Positions 47,078 through 56,666 are shown, counted from the first letter of the stretch. The stretch: DNA of 64,000 bases from Flammeovirgaceae bacterium (GCA_016709845.1 JADJMA010000026.1:36264-100263); one strand, 5' to 3'. Notes: generated by a model not told the origin, from the sequence alone. Numbers and translations: made by a program.

Positions 47078-48388
47078 CTAATTTTTTAACTCCAGTTCGA
47101 TCACCGTATCAATATCATTCATCTTATCCTTGGGGATTTTAAGACTTAGTCCAAAATCATTTTCCAGAAACTTCACGGGCGTTTTGTCAAGGAAGATTTT
47201 AGCACTGACCACTTTTTTACCGAGCTTGGGGAGAGTAAGCGTTTCATCTTTCCAATTTAAAATGTGAACGTAAACTTTGTTTCCCTTTTGCGTCATTACA
47301 CCCCAATCGCGGGCACTAAGTGGACCGCCCCGTGTCCCTGAAATAGTTTCGTCATAGAGTCTCTTCCATTCGCCCATTTGTTTTAGTAATGCAATATGTT
47401 CGGGTTGGATTTTTCCATTAGGCATCGGGCCAACATTTAGAAGAAAATTTGCGTCATAGCCAGCTGCCTTCACTAGATATTGAATCAACTCCTTAGCGCT
47501 TTTATTACGTGCATCCTGTAAATTAAAACCCCACGAGTGGTTAATAGTCTCGCATATTTCTTTTGGCAGATCCCCAATTTTTTGTTCAGGAGCAAAGCCC
47601 GTGGTGTTGTGGCCGGGTAAATCTTTTTCAAACATTTGAAAATCTTCCCCTTCATACGGTGGACGATGATGATTGCTTCCTATCAACGCTGCGGGTTGAA
47701 GTTTATGAATGAGTGAATACGTTTTATCTAATCGCCATTCTGCATCTTTTTTATCCCACATCCCATCAAACCAAATGCCCGCTACATCGCCATAGTTGGT
47801 AAGCAATTCAGTTAACTGGGCATCCATGTAATCCAGATATTTATTCATGTCTCCTTTATCGGGGCGCCCGGTATAATCGCCCCCGGTGTTTCCTCTGGGG
47901 TAATAATCCGGGTTATGCCAGTCGAGCTGGGAATGATAAAAGAAAAGTTTGATGCCTTGCTTCTTACATTCGTCAGCTAGCATTTTTAAAACATCTTTCC
48001 CATGAGGCGTTTTCTTTACGATGTTGTAATCCGAAACTTTTGAATCGAACATCGCAAATCCATCATGATGTTTACTGGTAATGGTAATGTACTTCATGCC
48101 TGCATCTTTCGCCATTTGTACCCACTCAGCAGCATTAAATTCTGTGGGATTAAAAAACGCAGGAAGCTTTTCATAGGTCTTTATAGGAATTTGTTGATTG
48201 TTCATTACCCATTCGCCATCACCCAATATGCTATACACCCCCCAGTGGATAAATAACCCGAACCGGGCATCCTGAAACCAGGCACGCGCCTTTTCATTTT
48301 CTGGGGTCGGAACATATTTTGTTACCTGCGACCATCCCGAGACCAGACAAATAAATAACAAGATGATTGTGATAGAATGCTTTTTCAT
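47078..48388 (-). CDS. Alpha-L-fucosidase (GH29)
   Basis: A 436-residue secreted GH29 enzyme. The signal peptide ends near SGWSQ. GLFIHWGVYS near the N-terminus, TSKHHDGFAMFDSKVSDYN, and the nucleophile Asp in GIWFDGMWD are all family hallmarks. A C-terminal beta-sandwich follows. It removes terminal fucose from glycans outside or in the periplasm. I use the ATG at 48388 instead of one 27 bases upstream because the signal peptide starts there. The frame is intact. No sus-type genes adjoin it. Confidence 0.92.
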   Translation of the reverse strand: MKKHSITIILLFICLVSGWSQVTKYVPTPENEKARAWFQDARFGLFIHWGVYSILGDGEWVMNNQQIPIKTYEKLPAFFNPTEFNAAEWVQMAKDAGMKYITITSKHHDGFAMFDSKVSDYNIVKKTPHGKDVLKMLADECKKQGIKLFFYHSQLDWHNPDYYPRGNTGGDYTGRPDKGDMNKYLDYMDAQLTELLTNYGDVAGIWFDGMWDKKDAEWRLDKTYSLIHKLQPAALIGSNHHRPPYEGEDFQMFEKDLPGHNTTGFAPEQKIGDLPKEICETINHSWGFNLQDARNKSAKELIQYLVKAAGYDANFLLNVGPMPNGKIQPEHIALLKQMGEWKRLYDETISGTRGGPLSARDWGVMTQKGNKVYVHILNWKDETLTLPKLGKKVVSAKIFLDKTPVKFLENDFGLSLKIPKDKMNDIDTVIELELKN

Positions 48389-48464
48389 GTGAAGGCGTAT
48401 TTTGTAACTTTCCAAAATCTATAGGAACTTAATTGATTTATCAAATAAAATCCGGAATAAGCAC

Positions 48465-49781
48465 ATGAGACACGAACCGATTGGCAAGGAATTATTTATA
48501 ACGAACCGTAGGCAACTGTTCAAGAAGTTGCCTCCTGGTTCCCTGGTAGTTTTTAATTCAAATGATATTATGCCCAGCAATGCCGATGGTACCTTGGGCT
48601 ATATCCAAAACAGTGATTTGTATTATATGAGCGGCATCCATCAGGAGGATAGTATGGTGGTGCTGTGCCCGGGTTTTCCCGATAAAAAATATCGCGAGGT
48701 ACTTTTTATTAAAGAACCGAACGAGTTGATGGAAAAGTGGGAAGGCCATAAGCTCACTAAAAAAGAGGCAACGGAAATTTCGGGCATCGAAACGGTGGTG
48801 TGGCTTTCTGGCTTTGAAAAACTTTTTCATCATATGATGACGATGGGTGGCGTTAACGAGGTTTATCTCAACACGAATGAACATTATCGCTCCGAAGTAA
48901 TGGTGCAAAGCCGTGATGCCCGCTTCATTGAATGGTGTAAGAAAACATATCCGTTACATCGCTATGAAAGAATTGCACCGGTTATGGGTGAATTGCGAAG
49001 AGTGAAACAACCGCGCGAGATAGAGCTTATTCAAAAAGCGTGTGACATTACCGAATGTGGATTTCGCAGAGTGCTCAATTACTTGCGGCCCGGGGTAATG
49101 GAATATGAACTAGAGGCAGAATTTATTCATGAGTTTAAACGACTGGGGTCGAAAGGGTTTGCATATACGCCCATTATTGCTTCAGGCGAGAATAATGTGA
49201 TACTTCATTACGTAGAAAATAGTCGCCAATGCCACACCGGAGATTTAGTATTGCTGGATGTAGCTGCGGAATATGCCAATTATAATTCTGATCTCACCCG
49301 AACCATTCCGGTAAGTGGAAGATACTCCAAAAGACAAAGAGATGTGTATAATGCGGTGCTGCGAATTGAGCGTGAAGCCTTTAAAATGTTGCGGCCCTCA
49401 GTAGTTTATTTCGATTACCAGAAGGAAATTGAAAAATTAATGCAAAGTGAATTGCTCACATTGAAGCTGATTGATAAGACTGACATTAAAAATCAATCCG
49501 CGGATAATCCCGCTTATCGTAAATATTTCTATCATGGCACTTCGCACATGTTAGGTCTGGATGTTCATGACGTAGGTAACATGCACGACAAAGTACAGGT
49601 GGGTTCTGTCTGGACGATTGAACCCGGTATTTATATCAAAGAAGAAAAATTTGGCATTCGCCTAGAGAACAACGTAGTTATTGGCAAAAGTAAAAATGTT
49701 GACCTGATGAGTAACATTCCAATAGAAGCCGATGAGATTGAAGAGATAATGAATAGCAAAACCAAAAGCAGGAAAAGATGA
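48465..49781 (+). CDS. Xaa-Pro aminopeptidase (aminopeptidase P, M24)
   Basis: A 438-residue M24B peptidase. The N-terminal creatinase-like domain (YYMSGIHQEDSMVVL) is followed by the pita-bread domain. Metal ligands are visible as LLDVAAEY and NSDLTRTIP (two Asp), HGTSHMLGLDVHD (His), TIEPGIYI (Glu) and GIRLENNVV (Glu). It removes N-terminal residues ahead of proline from peptides in the cytoplasm. The frame is intact. The stop overlaps the DUF4198 start by 4 bases (ATGA). Confidence 0.9.
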   Translation: MRHEPIGKELFITNRRQLFKKLPPGSLVVFNSNDIMPSNADGTLGYIQNSDLYYMSGIHQEDSMVVLCPGFPDKKYREVLFIKEPNELMEKWEGHKLTKKEATEISGIETVVWLSGFEKLFHHMMTMGGVNEVYLNTNEHYRSEVMVQSRDARFIEWCKKTYPLHRYERIAPVMGELRRVKQPREIELIQKACDITECGFRRVLNYLRPGVMEYELEAEFIHEFKRLGSKGFAYTPIIASGENNVILHYVENSRQCHTGDLVLLDVAAEYANYNSDLTRTIPVSGRYSKRQRDVYNAVLRIEREAFKMLRPSVVYFDYQKEIEKLMQSELLTLKLIDKTDIKNQSADNPAYRKYFYHGTSHMLGLDVHDVGNMHDKVQVGSVWTIEPGIYIKEEKFGIRLENNVVIGKSKNVDLMSNIPIEADEIEEIMNSKTKSRKR

Positions 49782-50575
49782 AGAAGAAGGTTTTAGCACT
49801 TTCTATGCTATTGGTGATCACATGCTTTGTGCAAGCGCACGAGTTCTGGCTTCAGCCTAAAAAATTCAGATATGCTTTGGGTGAAGATATAAAACTGGAC
49901 TTTATGGTAGGCGAAAGTTTTACCGGTGAGTTCTGGGATTTGTCCATCCATAAAGCAGAACGAATGAACCTGTATCGGGTAAGTGGTGTGAGCGATTTAA
50001 AGGGCAAGATAAAACCAACAGAAGGAAATAATTTATTATTTAAAACAGATCAGGAGGGTACCTATCTTTTTTCTCTACAAAGTGATGCGGCTTATATTGG
50101 ACTGGAGGGCGAAAAGTTCAATGAATATTTGAAGGACGATGGGTTGGATTATATTTTGGATGAAAGAACGAGATTAAACATTTTACAAAAACCGTCTAGA
50201 GAATTTTTTTCCCGTTACGCCAAGGTGTTAGTTCAAACCGGTTCAAAAACGGATGATACATTTAAAAGGACTGTTGGTTTTCGATATGAAGTAACGCCCC
50301 TTCAAAATCCATATTCACTGAAGGTAGGTGATCATTTACAATGTCAGATTTCCTATGAAGGAAAGCCTGCGGCTCACGCATTGGTTAAAGTCTGGAACAA
50401 GGTAAACAACACCACATTTTTACAAAATATTTATACCGAAACGGATGGCACCATTCGCTTTCCAATCAGCGCAGCCGGCCCCTGGATGGTGAGCAGTGTG
50501 AAGATGATCCCATCCGAAAAGGAAGGCGCGGACTACCATAGCCTGTGGGCAAGTTTAGTTTTTGGGATTGAATAG
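49778..50575 (+). CDS. DUF4198-family exported protein
   Basis: A 265-residue exported protein. The signal peptide ends at VQA, and the mature protein begins HEFWLQPKKF, the start motif of DUF4198, a family near metal-uptake genes (NikK-like) and other unassigned places. Two Ig-like beta domains follow; the second begins NPYSLKVGDHLQCQISYEGKP. His in the first mature residue may bind metal as in family members. It overlaps the aminopeptidase gene by 4 bases and the RidA-type start follows within 2 bases. Function unknown. Confidence 0.8.
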   Translation: MKKKVLALSMLLVITCFVQAHEFWLQPKKFRYALGEDIKLDFMVGESFTGEFWDLSIHKAERMNLYRVSGVSDLKGKIKPTEGNNLLFKTDQEGTYLFSLQSDAAYIGLEGEKFNEYLKDDGLDYILDERTRLNILQKPSREFFSRYAKVLVQTGSKTDDTFKRTVGFRYEVTPLQNPYSLKVGDHLQCQISYEGKPAAHALVKVWNKVNNTTFLQNIYTETDGTIRFPISAAGPWMVSSVKMIPSEKEGADYHSLWASLVFGIE

Positions 50576-50576
50576 T

Positions 50577-50999
50577 ATGGATAAGATAATAAATTCAGCG
50601 AATGCCCCAGATCCTGTTGGTCCTTATCCACATGCGCGCAAAGTAGGCAACCTGCTTTTTCTTTCGGGGGTTGGGCCACGCAAAAAAGGATCGAAGGAAA
50701 TTCCAGGAGTAACGCTTGATGAAAATAAAAAGATTGTGGCGTACAACATCGAAGAACAATGTCACGCGGTTTTTCAAAATGTAAAATATGTATTAGAGGC
50801 TTCTGGATCATCGTGGGAGAATTTGATTGACATCACCGTGTACCTGACTAACATGAAGGATGATTTTCAGGTATTCAATAAAATCTATACTACTTATTTT
50901 CCCGACAAGGCAACGCAGCCATGCCGCACCACCGTGGAGGTGAATGCTTTGCCTACACCCATTGCTATTGAGTTAAAGTGTATCGCACTAATTTATTGA
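50577..50999 (+). CDS. RidA-family protein, 2-aminomuconate-deaminase-like
   Basis: A 140-residue member of the RidA/YER057c/UK114 family. NAPDPVGPYPHARKVGNLLF, the long insert ending YNIEEQCHAVFQNVKYVLE, and QPCRTTVEVNALPTPIAIEL fit the branch that includes 2-aminomuconate deaminase of tryptophan/kynurenine breakdown, longer than plain RidA. No other gene of that pathway is visible in the window, so the specific substrate is inferred from subfamily resemblance. It starts 1 base after the DUF4198 gene stop. The frame is intact. Confidence 0.82.
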   Translation: MDKIINSANAPDPVGPYPHARKVGNLLFLSGVGPRKKGSKEIPGVTLDENKKIVAYNIEEQCHAVFQNVKYVLEASGSSWENLIDITVYLTNMKDDFQVFNKIYTTYFPDKATQPCRTTVEVNALPTPIAIELKCIALIY

Positions 51000-51005
51000 T
51001 AGCAA

Positions 51006-51722
51006 TCATTTCCATTTCCCCAGCTTATGATAAATAGTAGTGCGGATTACATGACGCTCATAAAACTCTGAATCAGTAATGGGTTGTATTAGATTAACAT
51101 ATCCGCTTTCTATAGACCAGCGATCACTCATTTGATATTCCAGCGATCCACTGAGGCGGTTTTGATCAAATACGCGGGGAACATCCCCAGTATTAAGCAT
51201 TACTTCATCGGACAGTTTTAATGAGATACTCCTATCATTTTTAAGTTTAATCAGTGAGGTGGTCATTTGTAATCTGAACCGATGGCGTAAGTTAAAATGA
51301 TAACCCCCCGTAAGTTCTGTTTTGTTATTATTTTGAATAAAGCGTTCATCGAGTCGATATCGAAATTGAAACAAGATTTTTTTATTCTTATCCGAAAAGA
51401 AATTGACCTCCTGCCAGGGGCGCCATTCTGTAACTCTAACGGATAGGTTGCTTGGTAAATTCGTGAGATTATAACTCATCGCGCCAGCAATATCCACCCA
51501 AGGTTTAATCCGATTATGTAAATGAATATGGCTGAAGAATTGGGATTGTTGCAGCGGATTCGAATAGACCCGATCGTCTATTTCTGCATGTAAGGTTAGC
51601 TTTTCATTCAACCGGGTCTGATTGTAATAGCGAATCCATAAAAACCATTGACTATTACTTATGCTCTGGGCATAGGAAGCCAGTGGCAAGAGTACCAAGA
51701 AGATGTATAGATTTTTTTTGAT
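51006..51722 (-). CDS. DUF2490-family outer membrane protein
   Basis: About 238 residues. A signal peptide (LYIFLVLLPLASYAQ) precedes a beta-rich barrel: SNSQWFLWIRYYNQTRLNEK, FSHIHLHNRIKPW, YRLDERF and ending HVIRTTIYHKLGKWK. This is DUF2490, an outer membrane family of unknown role in Bacteroidota. The frame lies open through the IscA-like gene, but no good start codon exists near the signal peptide (AIKKNLYI); a run of eight A at about 51715 may hide an indel. The stop lies 7 bases from the RidA-type gene's convergent end. Confidence 0.7.
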   Translation of the reverse strand: MKKNLYIFLVLLPLASYAQSISNSQWFLWIRYYNQTRLNEKLTLHAEIDDRVYSNPLQQSQFFSHIHLHNRIKPWVDIAGAMSYNLTNLPSNLSVRVTEWRPWQEVNFFSDKNKKILFQFRYRLDERFIQNNNKTELTGGYHFNLRHRFRLQMTTSLIKLKNDRSISLKLSDEVMLNTGDVPRVFDQNRLSGSLEYQMSDRWSIESGYVNLIQPITDSEFYERHVIRTTIYHKLGKWK

Positions 51723-51726
51723 AGCG

Positions 51727-52053
51727 CTAAATCGAAAAACTCTCCCCACAGCCGTATGTACGCGATGCATTTGGGTTAATGAACTGAAAACCTTTGCCAT
51801 TCAGTCCATCCGAAAAGTCGAGCGTAGTTCCTAAAAGATAGAGCAAGCTTTTTTTGTCAACAAGAATTTTTACACCCTTATCCTCAAAAACCTGATCGGC
51901 AGCGTTGATCTGATCATCAAAACCCAAATCATACATTAAACCTGAACAACCGCCCCCCCTTACCGAAACACGGATGTTATGGTTTTCACTTTTACCCTCT
52001 TCTACACGCAGGTTTGTGATTCTGTCTTTGGCTTTATCGGTTACGCTAATCAT
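51727..52053 (-). CDS. IscA/HesB-family iron-sulfur carrier
   Basis: A 108-residue A-type iron-sulfur cluster carrier. Conserved Cys occur in RGGGCSGLMYDLGF and at the C-terminus in YGCGESFSI (CxC), the cluster-binding trio. The sequence starts MISVTDKAKDRITNL as in A-type carriers. It passes Fe-S clusters to target enzymes. It lies immediately before the DUF2490 gene on the minus strand. The frame is intact. No isc or suf operon adjoins it. Confidence 0.92.
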   Translation of the reverse strand: MISVTDKAKDRITNLRVEEGKSENHNIRVSVRGGGCSGLMYDLGFDDQINAADQVFEDKGVKILVDKKSLLYLLGTTLDFSDGLNGKGFQFINPNASRTYGCGESFSI

Positions 52054-52058
52054 AGTTT

Positions 52059-52481
52059 CTAAGAGATTGGGTTCAATACAACACTAAACACAGTGATTGT
52101 GTTCCGGTCGCGGCCATAATATAATTTCTCTAATACGTCCATCACATTGCTGGCGCGGAAGTAGGAGGTATGTAATTCGCTGTCGTTTTTGGTTACCCAC
52201 TAAATGGTGTAGGAGTTTTCTTTTTCTTTATAGTTCTGAACGTAATCCCACATTTTCTTTAAAGCATCTACTTTATCAGCTCCGCTTTCGGACCGAAAAA
52301 GAAAGGATTGATTATGGCGGGGATTGATCGTGATCAGGTCTAATTTGGTTTTACCCTCATGTACATTGTATTCAAAAATAAGGTCGCTGGTACGCAAGCC
52401 GAGGTAATCCTTGATTTGCTGTTGTACGCGGGCAGCTTCTACATGCACATCGCTGGTCGATTCTGTTGTGATTTTTGGCAT
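52059..52481 (-). CDS. Conserved hypothetical protein with an in-frame amber codon
   Basis: From ATG 52481 the frame reads 93 residues to TAG at 52200-52202 (NSYTI then stop), and then stays open, without a frame shift, for 46 further codons to TAG at 52059 (WVTKNDSELHTSYF, VMDVLEKLYYGRD). The second part is protein-like and continuous in composition, so the TAG probably replaces CAG (Gln). Residues 13-60 (VEAARVQQQIKDYLG) include a helix and the DLITINPRHNQSFLF strand. I do not recognise the family. Error, real truncation or readthrough cannot be told apart here. Confidence 0.5.
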
Positions 52482-52560
52482 TTCGTTTTAAAACTTTCGT
52501 AAACGATTAAAAGTTCTCAAATTCAACTCAAAATTAAACAAAATCAGACTAATAGAGGGT

Positions 52561-52962
52561 ATGAATAAACTGGAACATATCGGCATCGCTGTCAAAAACC
52601 TGGAATAATCCAATAAACTGTTTGCCAAATTACTGGGAAAACCCCACTATAAAATTGAGGATGTAGAGAGCGAAGGCGTACGAACTTCTTTTTTTGATGT
52701 GGGTGGAATTAAGATCGAATTGTTAGAAGCGACCCGACCCGATTCGGCTATAGCTAAATTTATTGAAAAGCGAGGCGAAGGATTACATCACCTTGCCTTT
52801 GAGGCTGATCCAATAACAGATAAAATGAGCTCGTTGAAAAAGGATGGCTTTACGTTGTTAGCCGATGCGCCAAAGTCAGGTGCGGATAACAAAGAAATTG
52901 TGTGTTTGCACCCTAAAACAACAAACCAGGTATTGATTGAACTCTGTCAGGAAAAACAGTAA
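52561..52962 (+). CDS. mce: Methylmalonyl-CoA epimerase with an in-frame stop at codon 16
   Basis: About 133 residues of the VOC fold, with metal-binding His in LEHIGIAVKNLE, HHLAFEA and Glu in VLIELCQ. It converts (S)- to (R)-methylmalonyl-CoA in propionyl-CoA handling. Codon 16 at 52606-52608 is TAA where homologues have Glu or Lys (GAA or AAA). The rest of the frame is perfect from there to 52962. The TAA is one substitution away from a sense codon. The gene is intact otherwise and likely functional in reality if this is an error. Confidence 0.8.
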
Positions 52963-53121
52963 TCAGAATTTCATTTTCGGGTGCGCATTTTTCCCGTATT
53001 GGATATCATTATAATACTTCTGCTTCTTTTTGCCTTCTTTCGTTTCGTAATAAGGCTTTGAGCTACTGCATGCAGCAAAAAGTATTGCAGCAAGTACAAA
53101 TACTACCGCCTTCTTTTTCAT
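52963..53121 (-). CDS. Small lipoprotein, hypothetical
   Basis: A 52-residue protein from ATG 53121. The signal peptide KAVVFVLAAILFAAC gives a lipobox with Cys 18, then a Ser-rich linker and a basic tail (KPYYETKEGKKKQKYY). The stop abuts the epimerase stop with no spacer, so the two genes converge. It is too short for most gene finders. Function unknown. Small basic lipoproteins like this are frequent in Bacteroidota. Confidence 0.6.
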   Translation of the reverse strand: MKKKAVVFVLAAILFAACSSSKPYYETKEGKKKQKYYNDIQYGKNAHPKMKF

Positions 53122-53235
53122 AACCACGTGTTTTGTTATTAATACATGAAAGTAAGCAGATTACCTCAGTTTAAACATCAAACATAGTACTTTTGCCAGT
53201 CAAACAAGCGATTAGCCCGACTAACAGCCTTTATC

Positions 53236-54272
53236 ATGAGCGAAATGCGCACAGAACTTTCCCAATTGGGTGAATTTGGTTTAATAGACCACATCACCAG
53301 TAAATTTTCAATATCCCAACCTACCACACTAAAAGGTATTGGCGATGATGCGGCCATTATTGATGCCGGCAGTGATTCTCTGTTGATTTCGACTGATATG
53401 CTGATGGAAGGAGTTCATTTCAATTTATCGTACATGCCGTTGCCGCATTTAGGTTATAAAGCGGTTGCTGTAAATGTTTCTGACATCGCTGCGATGAACG
53501 CCACACCCACGCAAATTGTAATTAGTATTGGTATCAGTAATCGTTTTTCACTCGAGGCGGTGGATGCACTGTTTGAGGGAATTCACGCGGCTTGTAAAAA
53601 TTATAATGTTGATCTGGTGGGTGGCGATACGACTTCATCGGTATCTGGTTTAGTAATATCCATAACCGTATTGGGTCGTGCACCAAAGAGCGAAGTTGTT
53701 CAACGCAACGGAGCCAAAGCAAATGATATTATTTGTGTAACCGGAGATTTAGGTGCTGCCTACATGGGTTTACAAGTGTTAGAGCGAGAAAAGAAGTTTT
53801 CCTTTCTAACCCAGATGTGCAACCTGACCTGGAGCAATATGAATATCTGGTAGGTCGACAACTAAAACCGGAAGCCCGCATGGATATTGTGCATGAGTTG
53901 CGCGAAAGAAAGTGTGTTCCTACTTCCATGATTGATATCTCTGATGGCTTGGCTTCGGAATTATTTCACTTAGGAAAACAATCGGGTGTGGGTGTTAAAA
54001 TTTTTGAAGATAAAGTGCCGATTGATCACATGACTTTCGAGACCGCCATTGAATTTAAACTCGATCCGATTACCTGCGCGCTGCATGGAGGCGAGGATTA
54101 TGAACTTCTTTTTACCATCAACCCCGCTGATTACGACAAAATCAAAAACCATCCGGATATCCATTTTATTGGTCATATGCATCCGGATGCCACTCAAAAT
54201 GTAATGGTTACCAAGCAGGAAACTGTTATTCCCTTAACCGCGCAGGGGTGGAATCACTTCAAGGGCGAGTAG
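53236..54272 (+). CDS. thiL: Thiamine-monophosphate kinase, frameshifted
   Basis: About 346 residues in the PurM/ThiL ATP-grasp-like family. GIGDDAAIID and STDMLMEGVHF in the N-terminal half, DLVGGDTTSS and VTGDLGAAYMGL in the middle and IDISDGLASELFHL with LHGGEDYELLF in the C-terminal half are all ThiL hallmarks. It phosphorylates thiamine monophosphate to thiamine diphosphate. The break is at AAAA near 53794 (five expected). It stands alone on the plus strand. Confidence 0.9.
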
Positions 54273-54338
54273 TAGTTGATAAGTTGATTTTGATTTGTCC
54301 TTATATCATCTCTAATATTAGGTAATCAAATTACCCAT

Positions 54339-55607
54339 ATGGCACATCTGCGAAGAGACGGTTTCCTTTTTATCTTTTTACTTGTTTTATCATCGGTTAA
54401 TGCACAGGAACTTCCTGTTGCTAAGCCGGAGGAGTTGGGTTTTTCAACGGAAAGACTTCAACGACTTACCGATGTTTTTCAAGCGTATGCTAACGATAAA
54501 AAAATGTCTGGCAGTGTGGTGCTTGTGGCCAGGCATGGTCAGGTAGCTTACTTCAATGCATTTGGTAAGAGAGATGTTGAAGCAAATGCAACCATGGAGA
54601 AGGATGCTATTTTTAGAATTGCTTCGCAGACAAAAGCATTGATCAGTGTGGGGATCATGATTTTACAGGAAGAAGGGAAGTTGCTTATTGCCGATCCGGT
54701 TGGTAAATACATTCCTGAGTTTGCAGAGACTACCGTAGCAGAGCCCAAGGCGGGTGGTGGGTATAATATTGTAAAAGCAAAACGTCAAATCACCCTTCGC
54801 GATCTACTTACGCATACAGCAGGTATTGGTTACGGTTACGGATTGGCTGCCGATAAATGGAAAGAAGCAGGTATACAAGGTTGGTACTTTGCCGATCGGG
54901 ATGAACCGGTGGGTGCCACTATTGCAAGAATTGCAAAACTTCCTATGGATGAGCATCCGGGTGAGAAATTTGTTTATGGATATAACACGGATATTTTGGG
55001 CGTGGTCATTGAAAAAGTTTCCGGGAAGCCGTTGGATGAATTTATCAGTTCCAGAATTCTAACCCCGTTGGGTATGAAGGACACGCATTTTTATTTACCT
55101 CAAAATAAAGCGAATCGACTGGCCGCGGTTTATTCTGCGTATGCAGATAAACCTCTTGAACGCTCGCCTGATCCGGGCGGTATGGTGGGGCAGGGAATGT
55201 ATGTTAACGGCCCAAGGAAAAGTTTTTCCGGTGGTGCGGGTTTACTTTCTACCGCGGCTGATTACGCAAAATTTCTTCAGATGATGCTTAACAAAGGTAC
55301 TCTTAATGGCAATCGTATTCTTGCTCCAAACACAGTGAAATTAATGACAGTAAGTCACCTGAACGAAATAAAATATAATTCGGGCATGGGCTTTGGACTT
55401 GGGTTTTCTGTTTGCGAGGACCTTGGCGATCGTGGCACCCCTGGCTCTGTAGGCGAGTATGGTTGGGGCGGAGCGTACGGCTCTACATATTGGGTCGATC
55501 CAAAAGAAGATTTGGTGGTTGTGTACTTTAAACAATTAACGCCAACCAACAACCTGGATGATCAGAGTAAACTACGCGCACTGATTTATCAGGCAATTGT
55601 TAAGTGA
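54339..55607 (+). CDS. Serine hydrolase (class C beta-lactamase/EstB family)
   Basis: A 422-residue exported protein with signal peptide (FLFIFLLVLSSVNAQ). SxxK is SQTK in FRIASQTKALISV, the YxN motif is YNT in YGYNTDILG, and the third motif is GGAYGSTYW, where the family has H/W-x-G. These mark the S12 peptidase/EstB-type esterases. It likely acts on a small ester, peptide or beta-lactam in the periplasm. The frame is intact. It follows thiL by 66 bases. Confidence 0.88.
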   Translation: MAHLRRDGFLFIFLLVLSSVNAQELPVAKPEELGFSTERLQRLTDVFQAYANDKKMSGSVVLVARHGQVAYFNAFGKRDVEANATMEKDAIFRIASQTKALISVGIMILQEEGKLLIADPVGKYIPEFAETTVAEPKAGGGYNIVKAKRQITLRDLLTHTAGIGYGYGLAADKWKEAGIQGWYFADRDEPVGATIARIAKLPMDEHPGEKFVYGYNTDILGVVIEKVSGKPLDEFISSRILTPLGMKDTHFYLPQNKANRLAAVYSAYADKPLERSPDPGGMVGQGMYVNGPRKSFSGGAGLLSTAADYAKFLQMMLNKGTLNGNRILAPNTVKLMTVSHLNEIKYNSGMGFGLGFSVCEDLGDRGTPGSVGEYGWGGAYGSTYWVDPKEDLVVVYFKQLTPTNNLDDQSKLRALIYQAIVK

Positions 55608-55617
55608 TGAAAAAAAT

Positions 55618-55983
55618 TTAATCCTCCGGAAACGGAATGTAAACGAAGTTGGCAAACTCCTCATCGACCACAAACAAACAACAGAACTCATCCGGGTCTC
55701 TGTAATTATTTTTGAACTCTTCTTCTTTGTCGGTAGCAACCAGCTCGCGTTGTACAAATTCATTTAAAAAAGAGGCATTGTAATTCCAGGTAAGGTTAAG
55801 TGGCTTGCGCGGAATTAATAATTGACCGACCGGAATTTCTTTTTTTGAAATTGGAAAGATGGGAAAATCAAAACCGCTTTTGCGGATTTGGTAAGAGGCT
55901 TCTTTCAGCGTGTCGGCCACTTTTATGAAGTCTTCCGAAATGGTACCCAGGTATTTTCCGTTTAGCTCCGGATCATTAAACAT
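55618..55983 (-). CDS. Conserved hypothetical protein
   Basis: A 121-residue protein without signal peptide or membrane helix. It has a beta-alpha pattern with GQLLIPRKPLNLTWNYNASF and a conserved acidic end (EEFCCLFVVDEEFANFVYIPF). I do not recognise the family but the length, composition and intact frame support a real gene. It converges with the serine hydrolase and precedes acpH on the minus strand. Confidence 0.6.
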   Translation of the reverse strand: MFNDPELNGKYLGTISEDFIKVADTLKEASYQIRKSGFDFPIFPISKKEIPVGQLLIPRKPLNLTWNYNASFLNEFVQRELVATDKEEEFKNNYRDPDEFCCLFVVDEEFANFVYIPFPED

Positions 55984-56060
55984 ATCTTTATTCGTTTACT
56001 GTTAGATTCTAGTTATTCGTGCAAAAATAGATCACTACGAATAAATATCTTCGATTTCTG

Positions 56061-56666
56061 TTATTTCTTTTGGCTGTTCGATTTCGCAATTAGAAATTGT
56101 TCGCACATTTCTTTTAGCTCAGGAAAGAATTGCAGGAACTCCTTTTCAAAATCAGCATAATATTCTTTTAGTTCAAAGGTAGCTTCCTCCATCTTTGATT
56201 CGTAAGGGGTTCGATGTGCCATGCCACTTAATGCGCGGTTAATACCTTCAATGCGAGAATAGTTTACCAGCCAATTTCCATTAATCATGTAGGGAAGCAG
56301 TTGTTGAACCCGCGCGGGAAGTTGATCTGAAAATTCCTGAAGCAGTTCATAACTTTCTTTTGCGTATTGATCCAGCGAAAGCGGATGATAATTACTCCAA
56401 AGGCTGGCCAAGAAATGATCATAAAACACATCGACTATAACGGGGGCGTAATGTCTGTATTTGGGCCGAAGCCGGATCTTACTTTCCCGCACCACTGCGT
56501 GGCTATCAGTGAAGTCATCAATTTCACGATGTAGCTCGATGCCCAGCGCAATGTTTGGACTAAACTGTTCATAGAGGTTTCGCCCGCGCACAAAGTCACC
56601 AATGAAATTTCCTACTCGTATTTCGGGGTTGCTTCCAGAGAGAAAAAGATGCGCTAAAAAATTCAA
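56061..56666 (-). CDS. acpH: Acyl carrier protein phosphodiesterase-like (DUF479)
   Basis: A 201-residue AcpH/DUF479 protein. MNFLAHLFLS, GNFIGDFVRG, HREIDDFTD and DVFYDHFLAS give the spaced His and Asp residues of an HD-like metal site. AcpH cleaves the phosphopantetheine arm from acyl carrier protein in E. coli, though some Bacteroidota homologues may differ. The frame is intact. The gene lies 87 bases from the start of the TerB-like gene on the other strand. Confidence 0.85.
   Translation of the reverse strand: MNFLAHLFLSGSNPEIRVGNFIGDFVRGRNLYEQFSPNIALGIELHREIDDFTDSHAVVRESKIRLRPKYRHYAPVIVDVFYDHFLASLWSNYHPLSLDQYAKESYELLQEFSDQLPARVQQLLPYMINGNWLVNYSRIEGINRALSGMAHRTPYESKMEEATFELKEYYADFEKEFLQFFPELKEMCEQFLIAKSNSQKK

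Noticed and set aside
53188..53195. TACTTTTG promoter-like box before thiL
   Set aside because: No matching -33 box at 19 to 21 bases upstream.
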